Origin: Bidens hawaiensis
Lineage: Eukaryota > Streptophyta > Magnoliopsida > Asterales > Asteraceae
Reading direction: 5' to 3'
NCBI GenBank assembly: GCA_021521415.1
Contig: JAIQDT010001098.1
Coordinates: forward strand, 186,001 to 250,000
DNA: 64,000 nt
Part shown: piece by piece, positions 34,746 through 44,634 of the stretch
Numbering within the stretch: the first letter of the stretch is position 1
Layout of the letters: each line of letters begins with the position of its first letter
Translations under genes and position numbers: made by a program
The notes under the pieces: model-generated
Told to the model about the DNA's origin: nothing
Databases searched by the model: none
The model's input: only the letters and a program-made list of their open reading frames with translations

Positions 34746-35339
34746 TTGTAAAAATGATTTTAGAACTTAAATCTAACATAAAGCAAGTTTAAAACAATTA
34801 TTTAACAAAACTAGTAAACCAGTTCGGTTCACGGTTTGACAATTTACGGTTAAATCGAGGTTAGTCTCTACAAACCCCCACCATGGAACTTCATAAATAT
34901 GACAAACAAACTAAAAAGAGCATAAGTTAAACAAGATTAATATGTACAACAAGTTATATAAGTGTATATATATCAAGGACCACGAAAGTCTTACATGAAG
35001 CCTTGCCTTACGAAGTCCGAAACTTAACCAACCGGAGTCGGTAAAGTAACTACCAAAGGTAACAAGGGGTGTGTATTATATATATGTTGTGCCACCATAG
35101 TCAAGTGTTAGTAAGACTATATGAACAAGTTAGAATGAAAGATTATGGTTAGTTGACCAACCTTTAAATCTCTTGAGAATTTTGAGTGTAAAGATGAAAT
35201 GAGAAAAAGGGTGAATGAAGGAAAGGGTCTTGATAATAGGGGATAAGGTTGAGAGGATAAGCAAAAGGTGTAGAGGGTAGAAAATCGGATTTAGGTAAAA
35301 TGATATAAGCCACAAACAACAACTAATATATGCTGCAGA

Positions 35340-35412
35340 CCTGAGGCCGCCACCCGCGACCACCCTGCCCCTTGGTGGCCGCGCGGCGCGGCGCCCCCCA
35401 GGGGTGGGGTTG
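35340..35412. repeat. GC-rich island in solo LTR
   Basis: A 70-base block of almost pure G and C, including GGCCGCGCGGCGCGGCG and CCCCCCAGGGGTGGGG, in otherwise AT-rich DNA. It parallels the GC-rich block at 19846-19935 in an unrelated LTR. Confidence 0.75.
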
Positions 35413-35888
35413 GTCAGCTCATTTTGAGAGGTACGTTACGCGTCCCGGAAGTTCGTTTTTTATGTGATTTGCTTGTTTTAAAGGCCTTTTCGAATCTGTA
35501 AAAGGGGGTTTTCAAGTTAAACAAATGGGAATGATTTGGTAACATAAAATCCAATATTTTATATATTTGAAATGTTCGGGATATAAATCAGGTCGGTTAA
35601 CGTGATAAACGATTACACAAACGAATACAAATAGGACCTGAAATTGACGAATGTCACAGTTTGTTCTCGGGGTATCTCAGGATCCGACAGTTCTACAGTG
35701 GGAGCCAGTAGGGACAGAGAACGGGTCAGGGGCAGTTTTAGCCGTGACTGACGTGTTGGAGCTCCGGGGAGCTTCAACGAGCCTTCAGGTTAATTGATGA
35801 GAAGACGATGGCAACTAGAAGATGTTTAAATTACATAAGTACAATTAGGAGGGCAGACGAGAGTACTCAAGACTTCCGAGTGGGAGAT

Positions 35889-36165
35889 TGTTGGGTTTGT
35901 AGGTCGTGTTGGCCCGGTTTATTATTTGAAGTCTAAAGGGCAGACGGGTGTAGGGTGGCCAAACCGAAGCCCGGTCCGGTTTAGATTTTTTGTTTAATAA
36001 CATACAAACCCTATGTGTATCTAAATATATTTGATATGTAAATATAATCGTTGTTACTCTATAAAGAAATACCTAGTTGTCACCCGTGGACGTAGGTCAA
36101 TTTAGACCGAACCACGTTAAATCCTCGTGTTTATGTTCGGTTCGTGTGTGTGTTTAATCCTAACA
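35889..36165 (+). repeat. 3' LTR of gag-only Copia element
   Basis: It runs from TGTTGGGTTTG to TAATCCTAACA and follows a purine tract GAGTGGGAGA at 35878-35887. It is about 16 bases shorter than the 5' LTR because of small deletions. Confidence 0.88.
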
Positions 36166-36424
36166 GAAATTCGATTTATTGAACACCCCTTAGTCGTGTT
36201 AACAAAAAAGACAATCATCAATTGGTTTCAAGGTTATAAATACAAGAAAAAAAAGTCGTGTAGACTAAAATACATTCTAAGATGTTGTGGAATTTGTAAT
36301 TATTACTTAACCAAAGCTTGATATATGTCCCTTTGACGCAATAGGACGAAAACAAGCATAAGAAAGGATAACCTAAGAGAAGCTGACATAACGCAACATA
36401 ATTGTAACGTTCTTTTTTCATGTA

Positions 36425-37368
36425 TCTATACTATATATAATACATTAAACAAGGGCAAATTAAGATACCAATTTTTAAGGAATTTACAACACTTAAAACA
36501 TGAGGTACATATGTTAATAAGGGTAAACTTGTCTTTTAAACACAATTCATTTAACTTACAAGTTTGCCCCCTCATCTTTAACCATATTATGTTTTTAATT
36601 TAACTTGTTAACTAACTTCCCACCCATAATTTTTAAACGACTATAGCCTTTTCATGCGTTAATATTTTTATAAACAAATTGCACCATAAAAACGAACATT
36701 TTATTCTCTTTAATTTGGATATGATATTGTTGTAATTTTTTTTCATTTTAAATAAATTAATATGTTACGTAGGGGTGTTTAGTGTCGGTTTTGATGGTTT
36801 TTAAGTTAAACTTGTGAATCCAACCGTTAATACTGATTTTTTGTCGTCCAAAACCAAACTCAACCATTGAAAGTTGAAACCGAATCGTTACTAACGGTCT
36901 GGTTCCAGTTTGGTTTCACAATTTAAACTTTAATAATAGATTTAGTTTAAAATAATTAATAATGTAAATGTATCATCGATTTTAACTAAAAACCAACATA
37001 ATATGATACTTGAGATGCTCATAAATAAAAAATGATAATTTTAGCCACATAAATGGTAAATATTAATGGAAGATCTAGGACGTGAAATGATAACAACAAA
37101 GATTACAAAAGGAATCATATTGCAATTTATTAATTTACAGTCTTTTTTGGTTTCATATGGCAGGTTGCCGATATAAACTGCGAACCAACCATTCACTACG
37201 TTTTGAAAATTTTGAAACCGACCAATAAACTGAAAGTAAATAAGAAAAAGAAGTCAAACCAATGACCGATTTAAATGATTTCAATGTTTTAACCGAACTA
37301 TAAACACTTATATTTTTACGTGATTAACATGTTCAAACACCCGCTGCATCGCGCGTACACCCGTTTAG
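36425..37368. mobile_element. Non-autonomous Helitron, boundaries fixed by empty site
   Basis: The insert starts TCTATACTATATATAA, a standard plant Helitron 5' end, and finishes ACACCCGTTTAG after a degenerate hairpin region (ACCCGCTGCATCGCGCG). It lies between A and T with no target duplication. In copy 1 of the segmental duplication (about 14177-14185) the flanks GTA and TTTTTGTAAAA are contiguous, so the 944-base insertion is defined to the base. The 3' end has TTAG instead of the consensus CTRR. A nested fold-back sequence occupies about 36771-37322 (GGGGTGTTTAGTGTCGG and its inverse). No helicase is encoded. Confidence 0.85.
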
Positions 37369-37686
37369 TTTTTGTAAAAAAAACGGAGAAAATTATGCAT
37401 CAGTGTTTTTTACAATTTTTTTTATTTAAAAACGTTATTTATTGGTTTGTGTTTTATTTTCTAAATAAAAATAAGTTTTTTTATTCCTATTCCATTTTTT
37501 AATGAAATTCGTATTATATAATCTAAGTTACAATTTCTAAATTAAATATTCTAAATAAAACATGAATTAAATTTAGAAAACTGGAATAAAAATTAAAATA
37601 AAAATAAAGTTATTTCTTATTTAGGAATATTTAGTAAAGTTATCATGCAAATTTAAATTGTATACATTTCAACTTGTACTTAGAGA

Positions 37687-38224
37687 TAGAGGTGCATAAC
37701 AAACCTGAACCTGGAACCGGTTTATTTAATACCCGATCATACCTGTAGGTTACAGATAAAATATGCATTTCGGTAAAAGCGGAACCCAAACCCAAACCGA
37801 CCTGATTTGTACCCAGTAGTACCTGAAAACCCGAACCGGTTCCATACCCGGAACCGGGTTTTTCTAATACCCAAAACCGGGCATTTCAGATACCCAATGT
37901 ATACCCGAAAAATACCTTAAAAATATCCTAAAAAGTGCAACCTTTTAAAAAATACAATCTATACCCGGATAAAAGCCCGAAAAACCCCCCAAATAGGGTT
38001 TTCTCAATACTCGAAAATAGGGCATTCGAATACCCTGTTTTAGAATACCCTGTTCAATACCCGACCTGAACCCGATGCATATGGTATGGTTTTTAGAGAC
38101 AATACCCGGACCCGAACCCCGACCCAATAATTACCGATACCCGATTTTTCAATACATGGTCATACCCGAACCCGGATCTATACACGAATCCGGATATTTG
38201 AAAAATCCAATTTATACACCTCTC
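37687..38224. mobile_element. hAT-like MITE with 8-bp target duplication
   Basis: The left end TAGAGGTGCATAA and right end TTTATACACCTCTC are inverted repeats. CTTAGAGA flanks the element at 37679-37686 and 38225-38232. Copy 1 has a single CTTAGAGA at about 14480-14487 followed by CCCAAATAGTGG, giving the empty site. The interior is full of ACCCGA and ACCCGG words. An 8-bp duplication and this terminal motif fit the hAT superfamily. It has no transposase; the ORFs at 37945-38284 on both strands are chance. Confidence 0.88.
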
Positions 38225-38232
38225 CTTAGAGA

Positions 38233-38760
38233 ACCAAATAGTGACGGAATAACCCGGATCTTATTTTGGTCGACAAATGAATAGAATTCCTATAACATAA
38301 AACCCGAATAGCCCAACCCAATTGAAAAACTCAAACAGCAACCCTAGCATACGCATAAATCAATGATAATGCTACTTTATTTACTAGAATGGTCAAAAGG
38401 ATTATTTTCTTATTTTAGCTTTAAATAACATATGATTAAATACTACATAGTACAGTACTATATCATGATTAAAGATTGTTTAAGCAAAAGCTAATTGCGT
38501 CATTGCATACGTTTTTGTTGGTCTTCCTTTTTATTAAATTATTATGCATACATCTCGAGGTTGGATCTTAGTACGAAATATAGCTTATAAATATAATTCA
38601 TTTGTCTAAGGTGTAAAATGTGAATTAACTTATATATTTGTAGCATAGTTGAATCAAGCCAAAGGATCTTTGATTTATGCAGGCATCAAATGGTAAGTCT
38701 CTGTTTAAAATTCATTAAATTTGATTTCTTTTCTCCGTTTTATAGCTGGTTTGGTTTGGT
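38233..38760. other. End of duplication copy 2 and unassigned AT-rich DNA
   Basis: Similarity to copy 1 (14490-14607) ends near 38330. The remainder has no recognised feature. A splice-like block near 38645-38695 (TTGTAG before and ATGGTAAGT after) could be a small upstream exon of the ankyrin-type gene to the right, but this is weak. Confidence 0.45.
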
Positions 38761-39262
38761 TTGGTTGAATTTGGGATAGAACCAATGTCTGAAAACAGTT
38801 GGCTTCGGGTTTCTCAAATACCCGGCTTGGGTATGACCGATTATTAGAAAATCGGGTATTGGCAATACTCGGGTTAAGTTCGAATCCGGGTATCGTTTCT
38901 AAAAACCATACCCTATGTATCGGGTTCGGCTCGGGTCGGGTATAGTACCGGGTATTATTTCTGGGTTTTTTTTCGATTGAATTTGATAAGAGGTTGCACT
39001 ATATGGTGTTATTTTTCAGGTATTTTTGGGTATTTGAAAACCTGGTTTCGGGTATTGGAAAACCCGGTTCCGGTTTTCGAGTATTACAGTGTACAAATCG
39101 GTTCCAAGTACGGGTTTTGGTACTGAAATGCATGCCCTATCTCTACCTTACGGGTAGAGTCGGGTACGGTTCGGGTATTAAAAATAATACCCGGGTATAA
39201 GAAAACCGGTTTTGGGTTTTTTTTGGTCTGATTCTGGGTTCAGGTTTGTTGTGCACCTCTAG
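38761..39262. repeat. Fragment of second hAT-like MITE, inverse orientation
   Basis: It ends TTGTTGTGCACCTCTA, the inverse of the left end of the MITE at 37687, and is rich in CGGGTAT words, the inverse of that MITE's ATACCCG words. The other terminus is not recognisable. Confidence 0.55.
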
Positions 39263-39626
39263 TTATCAAAAAACCAAACTGGAAATCCGAACCAAAATTT
39301 GGTTTTTATCCATTAAATTCTTATTAATTACTTAAAAAAAATGAAAATCTATATCTTCAATTCGGTTCGGTTTTATTACATGCAAAACCAAAACAGAACC
39401 ACAAGTCTGGTTTTCACAAGTCTGATTTAAAACGGCTTTTGTTTTGGTTCGGTTTTCCAGTTTGATTATTTGGTTTTGTTTTTTCCGCTTTTTTGTTTTG
39501 TTTCATGCACAATCCTTAGATTCCATGCCCCGGTTCTGAAAAACTGCTAAGAAATAGTACTATGTTAACAGTTAAGTCATATGAAGAGATATATACTTGA
39601 ACCAAAGTAATCGTTTGAAAATGCAG

Positions 39627-40713
39627 GTGTGATCGAACATAATGGTCGAACAGCATTTCACATTGCAGCAATGGTTGATAACCAACACCAATATGAAAGC
39701 TCATCCAATCAAGAATATAGAGAACATAAGAAAAGAGTACAAAGAAGCAAAGAAGATTTTGAGATTTTGAGTATGATATGTGATCAAATGGGCCCACCAA
39801 ACTCTTGTTATACTAGACCGGTTATTAAGGCTGTACAACAACATACTTACAAGGTTGTTGATGAAATTCAGTTAGCAATAATAAACCGTTCAGAAAAAGT
39901 ATACAACCTTATCCATCACATAACTGAGCGTGCAGAGTCTTATAAAACAACGATGGATTCTTTTAGAAATATTATGTTGCACTTGGCTGGAAAATTAGCA
40001 CCTACGTTTGCGCTTGATCGACAGGTGTATCACTTCAACTATAACAAGAACTTCAATTAGAAATAATATGTTGCACTTGGCTGAAAAATTAGCACCTACA
40101 TTTGTGCTTGATCGACAGGTGCATCACTTCAACTATAACGAGAACTTCAATTAGAAATAATATGTTGCACTTGGCTGAAAAATTAGCACCTACATTTGTG
40201 CTTGACCGACAGATGCAGCACTTCAACTACAACTAGAACTTCAATTAGAAATAATATGTTGCACTTGGCTGAAAAATTAGCACCTACATTTGTGCTTGAC
40301 CGACAGATGCAGCACTTCAACTATAACGAGAACTTCAATTAGAAATATTATGTTGCACTTGGCTGGAAAATTAGCACCTACGTTTGTGCTTGATCGACAG
40401 GTGCATCACTTCAACTATAACGAGAACTTCAATTAGAAATAATATGTTGCACTTGACGGAAAATTAGCACCTACATTTGTGCTTGACCGACAGATGCAGC
40501 ACTTCAACTACAACGAGAACTTCAATTAGAAATAATATGTTGCACTTGGCTGGAAAATTAGCACCTACATTTGCGCTTGGCGGACGGGTGCAACACTTCA
40601 ACTACAACGAGAACTTCAATTAGAAATAATATGTTGCACTTAGCTGGAAAATTAGCACCTACATTTGTGCTTGGCCGATAGGTGCAGCACTTCAACTACA
40701 ACGAGAACTTCAA
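39627..40713 (+). pseudogene. Ankyrin/ITN1-type gene fragment with amplified exon piece
   Basis: A splice acceptor (ATGCAG) precedes the reading at 39627. The protein includes NGRTAFHIAAMVDN, then a linker, and VVDEIQLAIINRSEKVYNLI followed by NIMLHLAGKLAPTFALDR. This order is typical of the part between the ankyrin repeats and the PGG/transmembrane domain in plant ITN1/ACD6-like membrane proteins. The ankyrin repeats before and the PGG domain after are missing. After LDR a few bases are deleted relative to the family's usual sequence, which shifts the frame, and the shifted segment is amplified as eight 94-bp units, so the frame ends at a TAG at 40058-40060. Past the array the text GCAGCACTTCAACTACAACG would encode the family's AALQLQ motif in another frame. 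A pseudogene is much more likely than a functional variant. Confidence 0.72.
39964..40713 (+). repeat. Eight tandem 94-bp units of ankyrin-gene exon
   Basis: Units beginning TAGAAATA start at 39964, 40058, 40152, 40246, 40340, 40434, 40527 and 40621. Seven are 94 bases apart and one interval is 93 because of a base loss in the sixth unit (GCACTTGACGG). All share ATGTTGCACTTG, TTAGCACCTAC and CACTTCAACTA. As 94 is not a multiple of three, each unit shifts the frame. Confidence 0.95.
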
Positions 40714-41359
40714 CGGCGTGAGGTTGTCACAAAATATGTCAATCAACATGTATGTCACAATATACGAAGGATGTATCCAGGCTAATATCAGAGACTTGGA
40801 AATTCTATAGTTTATTTTGATGTATTAATATTAAGCTTTCTTTTGGACATTTTTTCGTTTATTTTGATGTACTAGTATTAAGCTTTCTGTTGGACATGTT
40901 ATAGTCATCAGGTTATGAATATACATTGGAAAATTAGATTTTAATAATCCCAACTATTTACTATTGACAAATAATAGTCTCAACTAACGAAATGTTTGGG
41001 GAAAATATATTAAAAGGTAGGACCACCAACAAACATTTTGTTAGTTAAAACTGTTATTGTTAATAATCAATAGTTAGTATTATTTAAATCCAATTTTTGT
41101 CAAATATTTGTGCAATTATCTATTCACATTGTGAGACCCCAAATAGTTTAAATATAACTTTTGATTTTATAAGTAAATTTGTTAAATAAATAAAACTGTA
41201 TTAACATATCTTTTTATTCAAGTGTGTTTTTATTGAGTCCCATTTTAATTCTACAACTACACTAACAGTTGAGACACGTTAAAATGTGCCAAATCAGATG
41301 TTACAAAACACATTTATTCTGTTGATACTCTCCTCGGATCATGTCAATAGACGACCCCA
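40714..41359. other. 3' remnant of ankyrin gene and AT-rich DNA
   Basis: The first 100 bases after the array could be the old coding end and 3' end. A 50-base segment with GTATTAAGCTTTC and GGACAT is repeated twice near 40830-40900. An inverted pair TTTGTTAGT/ACTAACGAAA-like sequence frames 40930-41100. No gene. Confidence 0.45.
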
Positions 41360-41581
41360 CTATTTATTGGGTGTTTTAATATACACGAGATCAGTTGAGT
41401 TCCTGACCTTCGTCAATGTTTTCAAATCATAAGCAATCCAACACCTTGACCGATCAGTATGATAGAAGTAACCGACACACTTACAATCACTCATGCATTT
41501 CCTCTCGCACTGCCTTTGTTTCGTCTCCCCCCCCCCTCTCGTATACTTTATTATAAAATGATCCACACCTTCTAACTTGCA
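41360..41581 (-). pseudogene. PAN-domain C-terminal fragment of EP1-like glycoprotein
   Basis: The minus-strand reading starts within CKLEGVDHF and continues YTRGGGETKQRQCERKCMSD, CKCVGYFYHTDRSRCWIAYD and ends YIKTPNK. The Cys pattern and the CKCxGYFYH and CWIAYDLKTLT motifs are those of the PAN-like domain at the end of EP1-like secreted glycoproteins (D-mannose lectin family, related to S-locus glycoproteins). Only this last 70 residues exist; the lectin domains are absent upstream, where the sequence turns into a repetitive AT-rich block. A run of ten Cs at 41527-41536 (Gly codons on this strand) suggests slippage. The family is usually single-exon, so it is best read as a truncated copy. 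Confidence 0.75.
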
Positions 41582-42267
41582 AGGGTAAATTACATAAAAA
41601 TCCCCGATATTTCTGTTTTTCCCTCACAAAAGTTCACCAACAATTTTTTGCTGATTGAAGTCCCTATACATATTAAATTTGAAAAAAAAAAAGATGACAC
41701 AACTTACAAAGTTAAATTTGAAAAAAGTGGTATAACTTATAAAAGCATATTTTTGTGTTTTACATATTAATAAAAGTCAACAACAATAATCACACCTAGT
41801 AGAAATCTCGTCAACAGTAAAGGCTTAAGGCTATTAGCAAGGTCTAGGAATGGTGAGATGTAAGCAAACAGTACATCTATCTAAAAGATAAAAATGTTGT
41901 TTCCAGAGAGACACACAGCTCTAATACAGACAGTAACAAGTTAATGCAAACTATTAGCAACAATAGGGACTACCAAACATGCTTCTGGTTAACGGTGGAA
42001 TCCTAAATCAGGTCCGACAACTGTTATCTGCTCACTATCAGTATCAAACATATCAAGCAGGCATAAATGTAGGTTCTAAAATGTCACCAAATCATTAATT
42101 ATAAAACCATGTATCCTCAAACCTTCAAAGAAATAGAAATGAACAATCATCAAAAGCTACTTTCCAAACATAAACATTGGTTCAAATTCATCAAAAACCT
42201 GAAATTAGTTACTAAATCAGATTAAACATCTGAGACATACCATCTAGACATCTTCTCAATCATGTGT
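41582..42267. other. Intergenic DNA, probable 3' flank of zinc-finger gene
   Basis: The part nearest 42267 should contain the 3' UTR of the zinc-finger gene on the minus strand. No other gene is recognised. Confidence 0.5.
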
Positions 42268-42828
42268 TCATGAGAACCGACTACCATGAAACATAGACGG
42301 ACCACCATCGTTACGTTCCTTAACTTTCTCAAACAGACTCACTGCATCCATTGCCTTTTCCCTAGATGAAACCGCCTTATTTGCACACATGACAGCATAA
42401 TTAAGCGACTCGTCACGCGCCTTTGACATCAACTCGTTCACTATGCTTGCAGATGTCAGGAGCAAACGAGCCGCTTGAACATCCACCAACTTCCAAGGTA
42501 CATCTTTCAATTGCTTTAAATCGAATACCAGCCGTTTAGGGTGTTTGCAGGTCGAACACTTAAACCCATTAACAACTTCTTCATCGGACAAGCATTTGCG
42601 ATGTGTTTTGGATTCACAACCACAACAGCAGACGACCTCGCATTTGCCATCATGGAGATCGAAACACTCGGGACAATAGAACTCAATGTGTTCGAACAGA
42701 ACACACGACGGGCAGATCTTGCGGAGTTCATTTGTTCCGTTCAAAACATTATGAAGAAACGTCTGATCTTTACAATGGCAGAGGCTGCAAGTGGTGTCGG
42801 TGAGATCAATCGTATTTCTTTGATTCAT
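42268..42828 (-). CDS. PHD/RING-like zinc-finger protein, single exon
   Basis: The best start is the ATG at 42828 (MNQRNTIDLTDTTCSLCHC), giving 186 residues; an upstream in-frame ATG at 42966 would add 46 residues that look like 5' UTR read-through. The first 95 residues hold many paired metal-binding residues: C14/C17, C39/C42, C52/C55, C67/C69/C71, H76/C79 and C91/C94, a cross-brace type arrangement like plant RING/FYVE/PHD superfamily proteins. The C-terminal half is Ala-rich and helical (AARLLLTSASIVNELMSKAR; KAVSSREKAMDAV). Small plant proteins of this layout exist, with unknown molecular role, probably nuclear. The frame is intact, the leader has a telo-box, and no transposon lies within it, so this is the best protein-coding gene in the window. 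Confidence 0.8.
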   Translation of the reverse strand: MNQRNTIDLTDTTCSLCHCKDQTFLHNVLNGTNELRKICPSCVLFEHIEFYCPECFDLHDGKCEVVCCCGCESKTHRKCLSDEEVVNGFKCSTCKHPKRLVFDLKQLKDVPWKLVDVQAARLLLTSASIVNELMSKARDESLNYAVMCANKAVSSREKAMDAVSLFEKVKERNDGGPSMFHGSRFS

Positions 42829-42860
42829 TTTCGGGATCTGATTTCCGTCAAATGACGAGA

Positions 42861-42869
42861 CTAGGGTTT
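42861..42869 (-). promoter_or_regulatory. Telo-box in 5' leader of zinc-finger gene
   Basis: AAACCCTAG on the minus strand lies 33 bases upstream of the chosen ATG. Telo-boxes are common near transcription starts of plant housekeeping and growth genes. Confidence 0.5.
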
Positions 42870-42966
42870 TTGTGATGATATAGAAGAGGAAGAGAGGGCG
42901 AGTGGACAAGAGCCGTAGGATCTCGTCCACTTGGACGGTCGGATGATGTATAAGGTGATTCTCCAA

Positions 42967-43408
42967 AGATGGTTAAAAATCTAAACTTGTCATGGTAAAT
43001 AATATTAATGTCTAAATATTTCATGCTTGTTATCTGTCGGTTTCGAATAATATTGCCCGTATGACATCACATGTTTCATGTATGTAGTCAAATAAGGAGC
43101 AAAATAAACCAAAATGGACAAATTTACAGTTTAACAATGTTCTGTTCATAGCATATTAAATACATGATTTTAAGCCTTACCTGTTGAAGCCTGAAGGTTT
43201 CATATAAAACGGGACACTCTTTCTCATAGTTGCCACAAGATGTAGCCTTGAGAATTTGTGGTGAATGACATGCCACGCATCGACGGCGACGCAGCAAGAT
43301 TTAAGGTTTCATGTAAATTACGTTTCACCGTCGTAATAATGAAAGTCACTAGTATGTTGTCCTCGCACAACCCAAACTTCCCACGCCGTTCTGGCTATTG
43401 GCACTCGC
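42967..43408. other. Upstream flank of zinc-finger gene with a candidate exon
   Basis: This includes the promoter side of the zinc-finger gene. It also includes the candidate exon at 43181-43300. Confidence 0.4.
43181..43300 (-). other. Candidate exon with four cysteines, unknown gene
   Basis: On the minus strand the open reading RRCVACHSPQILKATSCGNY followed by EKECPVLYETFRLQQ ends exactly at a good donor (CAG|GTAAGG at 43181/43180). C-x2-C and a second Cys pair suggest a zinc-binding knuckle. I do not recognise the protein. A competing frame is also open over part of the stretch, so coding status is uncertain. Confidence 0.25.
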
Positions 43409-43809
43409 TAGGGGTGTAAACGAGCCGAGCTGCTCGTGAGCTACTCTAGATCGGCTCGTTAAAAAGCTCGATCGAGCCGATCTTAGGCTCGGGCCTAAAA
43501 GTAAGCTTGTTTAATAAACGAGCCCGAACCCGAGCTTCACTTATCGAGCTCGAGGGGCTCACGAGCCTAAACGAGGATGTCATTTATATAATTCCTTAAA
43601 ATATATATTTAATAATCATAATTAATATATATAATGTTACGAAAAAATAACTAAATAATATATATTATTTTATACATAAACGAATAGTAGAAAAAAATAT
43701 ATAAAAATAATTATAATTATCTAAAAAATAATTCATAAATAGTAAACAAGCTGAAGCCGAGCAGGGCTTGAGCCTAATCGAGCTCGGGCTCGGCTCGTTT
43801 GCACCCCTA
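43409..43809. mobile_element. hAT-like MITE with 8-bp target duplication
   Basis: The ends are TAGGGGTGTAAACGAGCC and the inverse GGCTCGTTTGCACCCCTA. Flanks GCACTCGC (43401-43408) and GCAGTCGC (43810-43817) match at seven of eight bases. The GC-rich arms with CGAGCTCG words extend about 150 bases on the left and 80 on the right around an AT-rich centre. No coding. Confidence 0.88.
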
Positions 43810-43817
43810 GCAGTCGC

Positions 43818-44207
43818 CTTCACTCAAATTATGGTCAAGAAACACTTAGACCACTCCCACACCATGTTTTGCACATCAGGCTGTAGGTGAAGTATCTTAG
43901 GTTTCCGACTTTCCGTCTATCACGAGACGAAGGTACATGAATACATGGCACACAACCTCATTGCTCTTAGCAAAGCTTGAGAATTGCAAAGGAAGCAAAC
44001 ACTTTTTATCAGACAAGACAAAAAGTGGTGGTAATTGTATGACATTTTATCAAACATGTATTCAAACTAAAAAACAAGCAATTGTTGGTCAAGTCAAATC
44101 ATAAGCAACAAACACAACCCTTGGCATGTTAGGAAATCTACATCAAAAGAACATAAGAATTGATCTATATGCATATGGTAAAATGCAAAGTTTGCATCAA
44201 GGTTTAC
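43818..44207. other. Intergenic or intronic DNA
   Basis: If the candidate exons at 43181 and 44208 belong to one gene, this is intron or unrecognised exon. Nothing else is recognised. Confidence 0.35.
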
Positions 44208-44316
44208 CTTAGATAAATGGTTTCTAATCTCACACGCTGGTTTGCTTCGAGTTTTAGGTGACTTCATTGGATCTGATTCACCATATTCTGATATGATTCA
44301 TCCTTTGACGGCCTAC
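44208..44316 (-). other. Candidate first coding exon of unknown gene
   Basis: On the minus strand it has an acceptor (TTTCAG) before 44316 and a donor AAG|GTAAAC after 44208. All three frames have stops before the ATG at 44267, after which MKSPKTRSKPACEIRNHLSK is open to the donor. It could be a start exon with a 5' UTR intron upstream. The protein is not recognised; the link to the exon at 43181 is speculative. Confidence 0.3.
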
Positions 44317-44634
44317 CTGAAACACACATTCTATGTACATGTAAATATTACTTTTGTGAGTAATAAAAAAAAACCAAAGTACCATCATGAGTTTTAAAAA
44401 GCTAGTTGTGTAATTGATAAACACAAAGCACAACTGAAGGTGAGACTAACATAAGCGGTAAAGCCCACAGAAACATAAATATAGGGGTGGCATTCCCGTC
44501 CGGTTAATATGTCAAAAATAGAACCGGAACACGACCCAAATATTTATTCATGTCAAAGACATCAACTCTAACCCAAACACACTTAAAATCGTATTACAAT
44601 GTGCAACCTAATATCAAGCTTTCAAACATGTGGT

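Larger units (their letters stand above)
33096..35658. mobile_element. Solo LTR with 5-bp target duplication GTTTG
   Basis: It starts TGTCACACCCGACC and ends CGAATGTCACA. GTTTG flanks it at 33091-33095 and 35659-35663. Length is 2563 bases. Its ends resemble those of the solo LTR at 9183-11762 (both end TGAAATTGACGA.TGTCACA), but the bodies differ, so it is another family of the same group. No coding sequence; ORFs 33365-33571, 34390-34578 and 35130-35363 are inside the LTR. Confidence 0.88.
28484..36165 (+). mobile_element. Gag-only Ty1/Copia LTR element with nested solo LTRs
   Basis: LTRs at 28484-28776 and 35889-36165 flank a primer-binding site, a leader, a decayed gag (29570-30758) and only about 300 bases of other interior (33018-33095 and 35659-35888) once two solo LTRs are removed. 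No protease core, integrase, RT or RNase H is present, so the element was non-autonomous or suffered a large deletion. The target duplication GAAAT is present on both sides (28479-28483 and 36166-36170), and copy 1 of the segmental duplication supplies the empty site at about 13905. This shows both ends belong to one insertion. Confidence 0.88.

Noticed and set aside
37945..38284. Opposite-strand Pro/Gly/Arg-rich ORFs
   Set aside because: They result from ACCCGA/ACCCGG words inside an hAT-like MITE.
39964..40713. CRISPR-like array (eight regular units)
   Set aside because: The units are adjacent copies of a coding exon without unique spacers, in plant DNA.
15112..41581. A self-incompatibility-like locus (defensin-like peptide plus S-locus-glycoprotein-like PAN domain)
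   Set aside because: The PAN piece is a 70-residue remnant without lectin or kinase domains, 26 kb away among transposons. Nothing links the two.
42541..42855. Plus-strand ORFs of 104 and 66 residues
   Set aside because: They are shadows antisense to the zinc-finger gene.
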